Positions 1 through 10,686 of a stretch of DNA of 64,000 nucleotides are shown here, piece by piece. Source of the stretch: Platynereis dumerilii (taxonomy: Eukaryota; Annelida; Polychaeta; Phyllodocida; Nereididae). Both the position numbers and the translations under genes were made by a program. Numbering within the stretch: position 1 is the stretch's first letter; every line of letters begins with the position of its first letter. A model generated the notes under the pieces. It made no database searches, was not told the DNA's origin, and saw only the letters and a list, made by a program, of their open reading frames with translations. Location of the stretch: contig JAPTHN010000012.1 in NCBI GenBank assembly GCA_026936325.1, positions 34,358,537 to 34,422,536 of the forward strand. The letters are read 5' to 3'.

Positions 1-587
1 CTTCGCATCGCTGGTCAAAAATGTCTATCTTTTCTATTTTCTGATATCATCACAGAAGCATAGCACTATACAGTGTTCCAAACAGAACTTAATTATCTTG
101 TATACTTATCGAGATATGGGCACTTTCGTGCCTCCCTCACTCATTGAAACTTGTAGACTGAAGGGAAGGTTTTTTTAAAAGGCTTTTCCCAAAATTCTTG
201 TTTTTTAATAAAACGTCTGTAACTTCTCTACTACTTAACCAATTATAATGGGGTTTGTTGCAAAATGATTGTGACTAGTTCCTCTTATGATATATTTTGA
301 CACATCTTTCATAAATCCCATTGATCGATATGAAATCCTGACAGTGAAAACAGATATTTTTTCTTTTAAAATTCCTCTAAAATTCCACTGTCTACTTGTG
401 TATCCAAGTGAAATTCACCAGAGAACTAAAAAAAATTATATTCACTTTAACTAGGCATGTTCTGGATATTTGTTGTCCTTTTATGAGCAAGCTCTTCTTA
501 AATGTAACAAAATTACAACACAGGAAGATTTCTGGTCCATGGCTCAAAATGACTGAGAATAAGCATATTAAGAATGATGAATAAACA
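1..587. other. Unassigned AT-rich sequence
   Basis: I see no gene, tandem repeat or terminal repeat here. Two overlapping ORFs on opposite strands (62 and 75 codons) at 392-619 look like chance. Confidence 0.4.
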
Positions 588-720
588 TATGGATATATCG
601 ATGGATATGGTAAGCACAACCCTGTATGGCCTCATCATGTTGAACATTTACCCCATGTGAGGGATCTTTTCCTTACCCAGCGGGGCTCTAATACAAGGAT
701 ACCCCAATTTAACAACTAAT
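588..720 (-). mobile_element. Fragment of the GATA-tailed SINE family
   Basis: The stretch ATGGTAAGCACAACC, then the 'catgttgaacatttacccca' block, 'gagggatctttt' and 'atacaaggat' match in order the SINE copies at 23421-23876, 28242-28437 and 49945-50215. The GATA tail is reduced to a few diverged units, and the tRNA-like head is missing. Confidence 0.6.
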
Positions 721-727
721 CTGAATG

Positions 728-1050
728 ACATCAAACTTGGTTTTTGCTTTTTAAGGGTACATTGAAAATATTTGCGATAACAAACTACATAATTTTGCAA
801 TATGCTTTCTGTAGATTACTGCTAAGGACGAGAATGATATCTGCTTGGCTTTTCCTGAGAAGCACTCAAAAACCCCAAGTAAGACATCTGAAGCATAGCA
901 CATGAACGTGAACTAAAATATCTATCTGAAAAAGTAAACCATGATTGGGACAGTGCAGAGGGGCTGATTTCTTCTCTTCACAATATTGCTACACCAACTC
1001 CACTACACCGACTCCACTACACTGGCTCTGGATACACCCCTGATTCTGAC
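728..1050. other. Unassigned; short 12-bp direct repeat inside
   Basis: Around 985-1025 the words CTACACCAACTCCA, CTACACCGACTCCA and CTACACTGGCTC follow one another, about 2.5 units of a 14-bp repeat. I see nothing else. Confidence 0.35.
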
Positions 1051-1053
1051 TGA

Positions 1054-1724
1054 TGCTAAGATCTCACGGCACGTTACGGAGAACTTTTTTACCACTGAGG
1101 GGTAGCTTCAGTTGAATTCTAGGAAAAAAATGACCATCCCGGTGACATACAATGTTTATAAAACCATTATATAATTAATTAAAAGCATATCACGGCGGGA
1201 CAAGATCGTAAATCGGCGGGATAACATCATATCCCTGTGGGAAAGATCTAAATGCCTGGGGGGCAAGATCTAAATGCCTGTGGGATGTCAAAGATCGTCG
1301 GCGGGATGTCAAAAGACCGTCGGCAGGATGTCAAAAACTGCCGGCGAGGCTGCAAATGTCCCCCCAGGGGCAGGAGAGGTCCCCGCAGGGGCAGAAGAGG
1401 TCCCCTCAGGGGCAGGGGATGTCCTAATATCCCACCGGAGATGTTTTTGAGACGTTTTCACTGAAAAATTCCCTGCTGGACATCCAAAAATCAAGAAAAT
1501 TTTGGGCTCTGTTCCGCCGTCATGAAAAAAAAGTTTGGACCTGTTGAATCTTTTTTGACATCCACGGCACAGTTTATCCATTTCTAGGAACCCCTGAGGG
1601 GAACAAAAACTACCCCTGGGGGATGTGAAAAGTCGACGGCGGATCACCCAAATTCATCCAAATTTCCAGGAAATACCATCCCTCCGACGCCTAAAGTTCC
1701 CCGTAACGCCGTGAGATCTTAGCA
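1054..1724. mobile_element. Non-autonomous TIR DNA transposon with GC-rich repeat core
   Basis: The left end TGCTAAGATCTCACGGC and the right end GCCGTGAGATCTTAGCA are inverted copies. The terminal repeat continues imperfectly for about 35 bp (ACGTTACGGAGAACTTT against CGTTACGGGGAACTTT). TGA at 1051-1053 and again at 1725-1727 is a likely 3-bp target duplication. The core (about 1195-1440) is an irregular GC-rich array of GGGATGTCAAAGATCGTCGG-type words, then ~21-bp units built on CCCCNCAGGGGCAG. The ORFs on both strands here (70 and 112 codons) are products of this repeat and do not look coding. The superfamily is unresolved; a 3-bp duplication fits several. Confidence 0.75.
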
Positions 1725-1944
1725 TGACATGCTTCAACGTTCTGGGCAATAACATGTTAGTGGTTTAAGTGATTTAAAACTAGAGAATATTTCCATTCTT
1801 ATGATGTCAAATATATGTTGAAATAACTTAGATAGAAGTGGTAGAAAATTTCTATTGAATATCTTGTTTTGAAATTTCTTGCGACAAATCCAGTATTTTA
1901 GCAGACCAGTTCATGATGCATGACCTAATATCAGTATTTCCAGC

Positions 1945-2170
1945 CCGACTGCACAGTTCAGACAATATTACCGTTGTATTTCACTGTGTATTTTCTTAAA
2001 GCAAAATGTTAATTGGATAAAATGTGCAACATTGCTGCAGAGAATTTTGAAAGAATGCAATTTACTTATTGCCCAGGGAGTAGCTATTTGCTGAAGGGCA
2101 ATCTGTCTACAAAAAACAATACACCAAGAGATGTAGGTCTCTCTCTAATAAGCAAGAACAAGAGCTAAAT
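1945..2170 (+). repeat. Dispersed module g
   Basis: The recognisable core is GAATGCAATTTACTTATTGCC, followed by 'gggcaatctgtctac' and 'aataagcaagaac'. Other copies are at 3625, 12530, 16725, 31780, 34130 (reverse), 39750 and 46225 (reverse). Frame is not kept between copies, so this reads as non-coding repeat. Confidence 0.75.
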
Positions 2171-2179
2171 CTTAATGTG

Positions 2180-3095
2180 TTTAGTATTTATGTTACTATT
2201 ACAAAGTATTATCTTAGTACTGTTAAATGAAGATCCGCATGGCTTATAAGGAAGAGCAAGCTAAACGTTAATATTGTTAAATGGAAAGAGTCTATATATA
2301 TGTAAGTGAACTTGATGTTTCATGATTTAGTGTCTAAGGATACAATTGAATTATTCAATGTACGTATGCCATGTCACAAGTAATACAGTTGAATATGGAC
2401 AAAATATCTTGTATAGACAGACTGACAGGTTGTCACACATGCAATAAATAGCTCTTTCTGTATCAGAAAATTGAAGAAAAATTGCGTTATACATCTGACC
2501 AATAGAAATGCTTTGCAGTAGAGTACATCATCTGCCCCCTACAAATTTCATATTTGGCATATTGATTTGCACTTCCCCGTATTGTTACTTTGCCAGTAAA
2601 AAGGCATTCTGCAAAATTTCAATAAGATCGGCTGTGCCTTTAGGGTGGCCCTTTTCGGTTCAAGGTCAGTCCAAAAATGACAAAAAGTGATTTTTTGCCT
2701 AATTGCGGTTGGACATACCAAGCTCACGGTTTGTACTATGATTTTTAATCATGAACCACTGTTCTCTGAAGAAAATTAACGTTGATTTGAATGGTAGAAA
2801 GCTAGATATCTATATTTCAAGTGTGACAAGATGTTAGAACTTTTTCCATGTAACACACATGTATGCCACCTCTTTCTGTAAGGTCAAAAGAAAATTTGCC
2901 ATTCTGTAACAAGGCCATAGTCTGCGTCTTGCCAGAGGCGAGGAGACATCATCACTGAATTAAGGGCTCTTTTATAGTCAGCAAAAACCTTTTCCCCAAA
3001 TTAAATCTGTCCTTTGCCACAATATTGGCAAGTATGACATCCCATACATAATGTATTGTGTCTAAAGTTCAATGAAGCCTGCAAATATGATTGTG
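2180..3095. other. Diverged tandem-unit sequence, then unassigned sequence
   Basis: 2290-2470 resembles 17010-17200 (unit sequence). 2490-3000 matches nothing else in the window that I can see. Confidence 0.35.
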
Positions 3096-3099
3096 CAAG

Positions 3100-3225
3100 T
3101 TGATAATGAAACCCCAGGCAGCAAACAGAATATTCAAAGACATGATGATCTTGCCATAACATCAAAGAGAGAATTTTTCTTGTGAAATATTGAGTTGAAT
3201 GCACCTGCCTTTTCAAAAGTGGGCT
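3100..3225 (+). repeat. Dispersed module e
   Basis: The core AACAGAATATTCAAAGACAT, then 'gatcttgcc', a purine-rich run and 'gaatgcacctgcc' define the module. Read on the opposite strand it gives the peptide LWQDHHVFEYSV. Similar peptides recur in the reverse copy at 34567-34755 and on the minus strand at 50805-51005, but open length varies and no copy has a gene-like context. Confidence 0.7.
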
Positions 3226-3624
3226 GAAAAGATATATCTATGTTTTATGCATTATACTGATTTACTGAGGTGTTTTTGAGCTTTTCTACCCGGTGTGTTT
3301 GAGCTGTACAATTGTCATGCTGACATTATACATGTGTGTGCCTCGTGAGCTTGAAAACAAAGATATATGCTGCGGTTTTTGAGAATAATAATCGATAAGA
3401 GGAATGATTTGAAATTTTTCTACTCGCATCACTGAATCTTGAGTAAAATCCAGTTATGTGCTGAATTCTAAGCTTTATGAATAATATTGTCCATAACTCT
3501 AGTCTACCGTCTTATCTTAATGTATAGATTTTTATGTGAATCTTTATTGATTAAATAGGTTGTAAAATATCAAGTTTTACCTACCTGGTCGCTCTGTAAA
3601 TTATAGAGAATGGTTAATTTCGTG
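3226..3624. other. Unassigned AT-rich sequence
   Basis: No repeat partner or gene was seen by reading. Confidence 0.3.
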
Positions 3625-3800
3625 TTTCACTGAAAATGTTTCTTGAGGCACACACTGTAGATTGGATAAAAAAAGTGGAACATCGCTGGAGAGAATTAAG
3701 AGATGAATGCAATTTTCTTATTGCCCGGGGAGCCACACTTTGCAGAAAGGGTAATCTTTCTTCAAACCGTGCAGTGTGCACCAACTGCTGCAGTATTCTG
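3625..3800 (+). repeat. Dispersed module g
   Basis: It begins with 'gtttcttgaggcacacactg', then GATGAATGCAATTTTCTTAT and 'caccaactgctgcag'. It resembles the 31780 copy more than the 1945 copy. The 73-codon plus ORF and 65-codon minus ORF are inside this module. Confidence 0.7.
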
Positions 3801-3953
3801 AATGCCCACACTCTCTTTATGTTTCAAAGTGGATTACACATACTCAAACAAATGTAGTACAAAATCAGTTTTTAAATACCAAATTGTTTGAAACAACCAA
3901 GGTGGTTTTTCGCATAAAAGTTTGGTTTTTTCCAAAAGCCTGCAGCATCCATT

Positions 3954-4866
3954 AAAACATAACGTGCACAAGGCACTTCGAAGCAGACCTCGTGGCATGC
4001 AGTGAGAATTTGCCATTAAATCATTAATATGTGATAATAGTGAGAAACTTAGTTATTGTTCCCCCACCCCCAAAATGTAAATGGGAAATGCATACGGGAT
4101 TTTTTTGTTGTAATCTGTTGATTGCTATTTGCTAGAGATACCATTTTTTCTGTACAATTGCATTTGAAAATGTTTTCTTCTTTTGTAATGAATTGCTCAA
4201 TTACCTGCAAAGTCAGTGGTGTAGCTACAGGGGAGGCAGGGGGGCGATCGCCCCCCCCCCCCCCTGGCTCCATCCTGACCAGGAAAGAAATTATTACATT
4301 GTCATCAAACGTTGCATTTTGCCGATGGCGCACCTCTGCCGCAACAGCGATAATAGCTCCCCCGACAAAAATGTTCCATTTCCATCGCTGACTTGAATAT
4401 TTTGCCCCCCCTGGAAAATTTCCTAGCTACGCCACTGTGCAAAGTTTGCTTTATGAAAATCAGATCATTCATCGGTGTCACTGTAATTCACAAATAAGAA
4501 AGTCACAACACAAAAATATGAAGTTATTGGTCCCTAATTGGTAAACAATCAGCAGCAATGCACAGATCACAGTTGACTGCACACTTGCTCAGACCGATGC
4601 CTTGTTTGGGGAACCCCCTTGGAGATAAGGGGGGGGGAATGCATATGATGTCATTCATTGCTACAGCATTAGGTTGAATGGATTTCCCTTGCCAGAGTGT
4701 ATATTATGGGATTAACATGTACCAAAAGTTGATCACTTCAAGTGGAGGCCGATCACATGATACATGGTAAATGGCATTATGATTGAAGAAGGCAGGCAGC
4801 AGAAACTTGACCCACAAGATATGGCAGAATTTCAATCTCATAGGCAGCTCCTCTACGAGGTCTGCC
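3954..4866 (-). mobile_element. Dispersed element (pair with 29183-29782), interrupted by a MITE
   Basis: Read on the minus strand it starts near GGCAGACCTCGTAGAGGAGC and ends with ACGAGGTCTGC followed by GTGCCTTGTGCACGTTATG. The same parts occur on the plus strand at 29183-29782 (GCGGACCTCTTAGTATAAGA at the start, AGAGGTCCGC and the same tail at the end). The shared interior includes CCTTGTTTGGGGAACCCCCT and 'gatacatggtaaatggca'. The inverted GACCTC/GAGGTC words suggest a TIR element, but its true ends and target duplication were not resolved. Confidence 0.6.
4214..4437. mobile_element. hAT-type MITE
   Basis: Its ends CAGTGGTGTAGCTACAGG and CCTAGCTACGCCACTG are inverted, and a perfect 8-bp duplication TGCAAAGT flanks it (4206-4213 and 4438-4445). 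CAGTG-type ends with an 8-bp duplication are typical of the hAT superfamily. G/C homopolymer runs lie near both ends. At 224 bp it is far too short for a transposase, so it is non-autonomous. Confidence 0.9.
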
Positions 4867-4900
4867 AATAACAGCTTTGTACTATTTTTTACACAATTAA

Positions 4901-5095
4901 GGCCACACATAATTGATTCTTAGCTTCGCGGACCCGCCGACACAATAGATACACTGCCGATGGAAAAAAAAAATTTTTTTTTTGACATTATAAAAAATTT
5001 TTTTTTTACCTTTTTTTTTTTTTTGTCCTACCGACCGACCCTAGAAAAAGTGCCTTGAGAGGATCCGAGAAGCTAAAGATCAATTATGTGTGGCC
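4901..5095. mobile_element. PIF/Harbinger-type MITE
   Basis: GGCCACACATAATTGAT at the left and ATCAATTATGTGTGGCC at the right are inverted, and the similarity runs on through TTAGCTTC for about 30 bp. TAA flanks both sides (4898-4900 and 5096-5098), the 3-bp target typical of PIF/Harbinger. The centre is two long A/T homopolymer tracts that could fold back. No coding capacity. Confidence 0.8.
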
Positions 5096-5299
5096 TAACT
5101 CACTCGGGAATGATATAGAGGTCAAGACCAAAATATCAATCAGGGTTTTTGTAGGAGATTTATTTTCTAGAGTGTGATATATGTTTTTACTGAAGATCCT
5201 TTTTATTTTGCATGTGATGGTCTTTTTTAAAAAGACGCTTGGATACAAGTTTATGTTGGCATGACAACATAAAAAAACCTACACATGGATCAATTTCTA

Positions 5300-6527
5300 C
5301 ACTGTTGATCAAAATGCTGGAATAATTTGGATTTTCAAGGTGTCAGGATTTCAAAGTCCTAAAATTGGTGATTGAATGTGTGGAATTGCAAAGATTTTTT
5401 CCTCAGACATTAGATTTATGTCTAAAAGATATCATAAACCATTTTTTGTTGCTGAGAATTATTTGAAAATGGGTTCAGGGTTTAGAAGGATTTGCGGTGC
5501 CCTACAAGCTTGAGCATTACCATAATTGAATAAAATGTTTCAAATGAAGTGTTTTCTACACTGAAGTACCATTTCCTCTTCCAGCAAACTTAGATAGGAG
5601 ACTGCCGGGATGTTTCTATACCACACTACCAGACACAAATTTCCATCATAATGGATGACACACAAAACAAGCATTAAACCGCCACCCTGAACCCTTGTGG
5701 CCATGAGGCAGTTTTCGGACAGTATCTGGCCACCTTCCCATCACAAAAAAAATTCTCCATAAACCCTGTGAAACATGTGCTAGGATATATTGACTGAGAT
5801 GGAAAATTCGCGAAATATTCCAGCATTTTCATTAAAGAGTGTACACTTGTTGGAAGAGGAAACGCTACCTCAGTGTAGAGAACACTTCAGTTGAAACATT
5901 TTATTCATTTATGCCAACATTCAAGCTTGTAGGGCACCACAAATCCTTCTAAACCTTGAAAATTGAGAAAATTGAGAATTTTCCGTTATTGGCAACTTCA
6001 CCATATATGAAGCTAAATAATATTATAGGCGCATCTTTGACCATTCTGTGCACAAGATGGAGGTCCAGCCAACTACTCTGGACCAGGTGCAAGTGACTTT
6101 CACTGAAGAATGGCCATATTGGTAAAAAAAAACCAAAAAACAGGTTGGCGGACTCCATGTCAAGTTAAGTGAAGGCTGAGGTCACGAATGTGACATTCAA
6201 CATGATTTTGTTATGTTTATTGGTTGTACACATCAAGATTAAGTTGGCATTTTTTGAGAATGTTGAAATTTTATGTCTGTATTGTTGAGCCACTATACGA
6301 TTTTTGATGATTTTTTACTAAAAACGATCAATTTTTCTGGGTCACCCAAAGAAAGTTTTCAAATAATTCTCAGCAACTAAAAATGGTTTATGATATCATT
6401 TATATATATAAATCTAATGTCTGAGGAAAAAATCTTTGCAATTCCACACATTCAATCACCAATTTTAGGACTTCGAAATTCTTACATCTTGAAAATCCTA
6501 ACTATTCCAGCATTTTGATCAAGAGTG
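5300..6527. mobile_element. Tc1/mariner-like foldback element, non-autonomous
   Basis: Left CACTGTTGATCAAAATGCTG and right CAGCATTTTGATCAAGAGTG are inverted and flanked by TA (5298-5299, 6528-6529). The inverted similarity extends about 300 bp inward, but on the right it is split: 6355-6527 and about 5840-5965 together match the left arm. A second copy of the terminal word, CCAGCATTTTCATTAAAGAG, lies internally near 5820-5840. No transposase ORF is visible. Classification rests on the TA duplication and end sequence only. Confidence 0.75.
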
Positions 6528-6529
6528 TA

Positions 6530-6869
6530 TATGAACATGTCAGAGACACTGGATATTTCTCTCATTGGTCAGGTCTTTGCACTCGCACAAAACTTAATAT
6601 AACATTTGGACAATCTATCATATTAATTAATCTTGTTAGAGGAATGTAAACCATATTATGAAAAGGGACCAATTAAGTAATGAAGTGTACATAGCCTCAA
6701 TAATTCGAAGTGTATATCGCAATAATGTTTAGAAGTAGCAAAGTCTAGAAGTAGTCCGCGATACGAATTAAAGGGGCTCTCTATATCATCCCGAATATCT
6801 TTTACAGATCGAGGCAGCAGAATATGCCTAAATGTATAGAAAATAAAGGACCCAAAAGCCCCTTTCTGC
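6530..6869. other. Diverged tandem-unit sequence
   Basis: Around 6770-6800 'ggggctctctatatcat' matches the run before the c module at 14815-14840 and 19325-19350. The rest is unassigned. Confidence 0.4.
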
Positions 6870-7080
6870 ACAGGCATTGTTTTCATGACAAACATCAGTC
6901 TGACTAAAGTTGTATGTCAGACTATGTCTGGATCAGCGCAGATAGAAGCTTGTTCAATGCTATCATCCCTCTTTAGGAGAGGTCTGGGACCTTCAGAGCA
7001 GTGGAACTTTATCTTTGTAAACAATGGCTGTTTTGTAAGAGTATCGGAAAAAGAGAAGGATGATATCCACAAAGTGTAAT
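6870..7080 (+). repeat. Dispersed module c
   Basis: The core words are TGTTTTCATGACAAACATCA, 'gaggtctgggacctt' and CTTTATCTTTGTAAACAATG. A 64-codon reading frame here resembles the one at 14937-15152 (GPSEQWNFIFVNNGCF against GPSKKWNFIFVNSGCF). Many other copies are not open in that frame, so a gene is unlikely. Confidence 0.75.
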
Positions 7081-7099
7081 TTGTAAACACAGGACCCAA

Positions 7100-7320
7100 A
7101 AGCTCCTTGATGCTCGGGCATTGTTTTCATGACAAACATCAGTCTGACTAAACTTGTATGTCTGGACTGGCATAGATAATAAGCTTATTCTATGCCATCA
7201 TCTCATTCTAGAAAGGGTTGGGGACCTTTAGAAGAGTGGAACTTTATCTTTGTAAACAATAGATGTTTTGTGAGAGTTTGGGAAAAAGGATAAGGATAAT
7301 ATCCATAAGTGGTATGTGTA
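7100..7320 (+). repeat. Dispersed module c, tandem partner of the previous copy
   Basis: It follows the 6870 copy directly, and both begin after 'acaggacccaaaagc'. It ends in 'gtgtaatttcacaatgctgt', at the junction where the minisatellite begins. Confidence 0.75.
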
Positions 7321-7359
7321 ATTTCACAATGCTGTTGTAGGACTCCCTGTTGTAGGACT

Positions 7360-9287
7360 CTTGCAAATGATATTGTTGAGGTACAATACAGTTCAAATTT
7401 CTAAAATCCCTTATCATTTGAAATGATGTTGTAGAGGTACAATACAGTTCAATTTCTAAAATCCCTCATCATTTGAAATGATGTTGTAGAGGTACAATAC
7501 AGTTCAAATTTCTAAAATCCCTCATCATTTGAAATGATGTTGTATAGGTACAAAACAGTTCAAATTTCTAAAATCCCTCATCATTTGAAATGATGTTGTA
7601 GAGGTACAACACAGTTCAAATTTCTAAAATCCCTCATCATTTGAAATGATGTTGTAGAGGTACAACACAGTTCAAATTTCTAAAATCCCTCATCATTTGA
7701 AATGATGTTTTAGAGGTACAATACAGTTCAAATTTCTAAAATCCCTCATCATTTGAAATGACGTTTTAGAGGTACAATACAGTTCAAATTTCTAAAATCC
7801 CTTCTCATTTGAAATGATGTTGTTGAGGTACAATACCGTTCAAATTTCTAAAATCCCTCATCATTTGAAATGATGTTGTTGAGGTACAATACAGTTCAAA
7901 TTTCTAAAATCCCTCATCATTTGAAATGACGTTTTAGAGGTACAATACAGTTCAAATTTCTAAAATCCCTTCTCATTTGAAATGAAGTTGTTGAGGTACA
8001 ATACCGTTCAAATTTCTAAAATCCCTCATCATTTGAAATGATGTTGTTGAGGTACAATGCAGTTCAAATTTCTAAAATCCCTCATCATTTGAAATGATGT
8101 TGTAGAGGTACAATACAATTCAAATTTCTAAAATCCCTCATCATTTGAAATGATGTTGTATAGGTACAAAACAGTTCAAATTTCTAAAATCCCTCATCAT
8201 TTGAAATGATGTTGTAGAGGTACAACACAGTTCAAATTTCTAAAATCCCTCATCATTTGAAATGATGTTGTAGAGGTACAACACAGTTCAAATTTCTAAA
8301 ATCCCTCATCATTTGAAATGATGTTGTAGAGGTACAATACAGTTCGAATTTCTAAAATCCCTCATCATTTGAAATGATGTTGTAGAGGTACAATACAGTT
8401 CAATTTCTAAAATCCCTCATCATTTGAAATGATGTTGTAGAGGTACAACACAGTTCAAATTTCTAAAATCCCTCATCATTTGAAATGATGTTGTATAGGT
8501 ACAAAACAGTTCAAATTTCTAAAATCCCTCATCATTTGAAATGATGTTGTAGAGGTACAACACAGTTCAAATTTCTAAAATCCCTCATCATTTGAAATGA
8601 TGTTGTAGAGGTACAACACAGTTCAAATTTCTAAAATCCCTCATCATTTGAAATGATGTTGTAGAGGTACAATACAGTTCGAATTTCTAAAATCCCTCAT
8701 CATTTGAAATGATGTTGTAGAGGTACAATACAGTTCAATTTCTAAAATCCCTCATCATTTGAAATGATGTTGTAGAGGTACAACACAGTTCAAATTTCTA
8801 AAATCCCTCATCATTTGAAATGATGTTGGTGAGGTACAATAGTTCAAATTTCTAAAATCCCTCATCATTTGAAATGATGTTGTTGAAGTACAATACCGTT
8901 CAAATTTCTAAAATCCCTCATCATTTGAAATGATGTTGTTGAAGTACAATACAGTTCAAATTTCTAAAATCCCTCATCATTTGAAATGACGTTTTAGAGG
9001 TACAATACAGTTCAAATTTCTAAAATCCCTCATCATTTGAAATTATGTTGTTGAGGTACAATACAGTTCAAATTTCTAAAATCCCTCATCATTTGAAATG
9101 ACGTTTTAGAGGTACAATACAGTTCAAATTTCTAAAATCCCTCATCATTTGAAATGATGTTGTTGAGGTACTATACAGTTCAAATTTCTAAAATCCCTTA
9201 TCATTTGAAATTACATTGTTGAGGTACAATACAGTTCAAATTTCTAAAATCCCTCATCATTTGAAATGATGTTGTTGAGGTACAATA
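7360..9287 (+). repeat. 56-bp minisatellite, left block (about 34 units)
   Basis: The unit is 56 bp, for example GATGTTGTAGAGGTACAATA followed by CAGTTCAAATTTCTAAAATC and CCTCATCATTTGAAAT. Each unit has a hairpin of 7-bp arms around one base (ATCATTT G AAATGAT). Variant units (TATAGGTACAAAACAG, AGAGGTACAACACAG, a one-base-shorter CAATTT form) recur in the same order at about 8155-8490 and 8490-8825, so there is a six-unit higher-order repeat. Divergence between units is only a few bases. Confidence 0.97.
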
Positions 9288-10686
9288 CGAGGGGTTTTCA
9301 AAAAGTTCTGTCCAACTGGTCATAACTTTCGCTATATTTGATGTAGGAACATGATATTTGGATCAGATAATATGGACGTAATTTGCAAATAACTCCTACG
9401 AAATCTGATCAAATTAATAAAAATAAATGCTTATTCTGTTGCCATGGAAACCAGAAGTCATGAAATGCGGCCCATACTTTGTAGTTCTCACTTAAAATGA
9501 ATTGAACACCTGCATGCATTATCTGTGTCCTGACTTATTGAATTAAAGTATATTCATAATTTTTTTTCATGAAATACAATCAGTTAACTGTAAAAACATT
9601 AATAACAATGGAAACTGGTATTATTGTCACATCTCATTTACTTCACCATCACTCATGCGGTTTCTCAGTTTATTACAAAATGAGCAATTTTTTTGGATAT
9701 GGATGACATCATATATACTTGTTACATTTCTTCATTTTAATTGGATAAAAACTAGCAGAGAGTGTAAGAACCTTTTATCATACATACAAGGAAGACAGTA
9801 TGGGTGACAGAACCAAATGAAGATTGTACAAACTTTTTCTGAATGAAGGTAACACACATTGGAGACCCCCAAAAAAAAAGACTGCGCAATGCCAAAATTT
9901 ACCCTAACATGAAGACTGAGGTATCTTATTTAGACATGGATAGAAATTATGAGAAAATTTATTTACATGGTCCCAGTCCTTAGTTTAGGAAGTTGTGAAA
10001 TGGCTATGAATTCTTTGAAAACATTCTGTTCTATATCTCTTGTAATAATTACATATTTTGACAAGATATATATCTATGTATCTGTTAACAAGCTCTCGGC
10101 CGCATTTCATGACTTCTGGTTTCCATAGCAACAAATAAACAATTTATTTTTATATCTTTGATCTGATTTTTTGGAGATTATTTGCAAATTACCTCAATAT
10201 CAACCAACCCAAGTATCACTTTTCTGCATGAAATCGAGCCAAAGTTATGACAGGTTGGACAGAACTTATGGAAAATCCATCATAAAGAACAAAAAGCTTG
10301 TGATCTTTATTTGAGGGCTATGAGGCATCGGTTTTTTAAAGGATATAAGGTACGAGGAAGTATACTCAGAGTCCAGTTCATTATTACAGGAATTTGTGAA
10401 ATGTCAAGGATTATTTTTGACAGGTTTCTTGTCCTGTATCCCTGGTAAAAATACATTTTTTGAACAGGATATGATGAATCTTTGCCTCTAAAAGTGCCCT
10501 GGGCCGCATTTCATGACTTTTGGTTTCCATGGCAACAAATTAACCATTTATTTTTGTTTCTATGATCTGATTTTTTGGGGATCATTTGCAAATTACTTCA
10601 ATATTATCTGACCCAAATATCATGTTTCTGTATTGAATAGTGCAGAAGTTATGGCAAGTTGGACAGAACTTTTGGAAAACCCCTCG
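9288..10686. mobile_element. Mariner-type TIR element inside the minisatellite
   Basis: Left CGAGGGGTTTTCAAAAAGTT and right AACTTTTGGAAAACCCCTCG are inverted. They interrupt the 56-bp unit exactly at a TA, which is duplicated (9286-9287 and 10687-10688). The inverted similarity reaches about 190 bp inward (GCCATGGAAACCAGAAGTCA on the left against the GACTTTTGGTTTCCATGGC type on the right). A third, more decayed copy of the right end lies internally at about 10096-10277. Of 1399 bp, no ORF of 60 codons or more is present, so it is non-autonomous. The TA target and end sequence fit the Tc1/mariner superfamily. Confidence 0.88.

Larger units (their letters stand above)
1730..7340. repeat. Segmental tandem unit, copy 0 (diverged, expanded)
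   Basis: It carries in order the g module (about 1945), a run matching 13620-13690 and 17010-17200 (TTTATGTTTCATGAT, then GGATAGAATTGGAT-like), and the c modules at 6870-7320 ending in 'gtgtaatttcacaatgctgt'. The same order recurs in copies 1 and 2. Several elements have been inserted, including the one at 3954-4866 and the foldback at 5300-6527. The left limit is approximate. Confidence 0.5.

Noticed and set aside
1309-1647. 112-codon minus ORF with an overlapping plus ORF.
   Set aside because: Both are translations of the GC-rich minisatellite inside the TIR element.
4901-5095. Long A and T tracts read as a retroposon poly(A) tail.
   Set aside because: They lie in the centre between perfect inverted ends with a TAA duplication, so they belong to a MITE.
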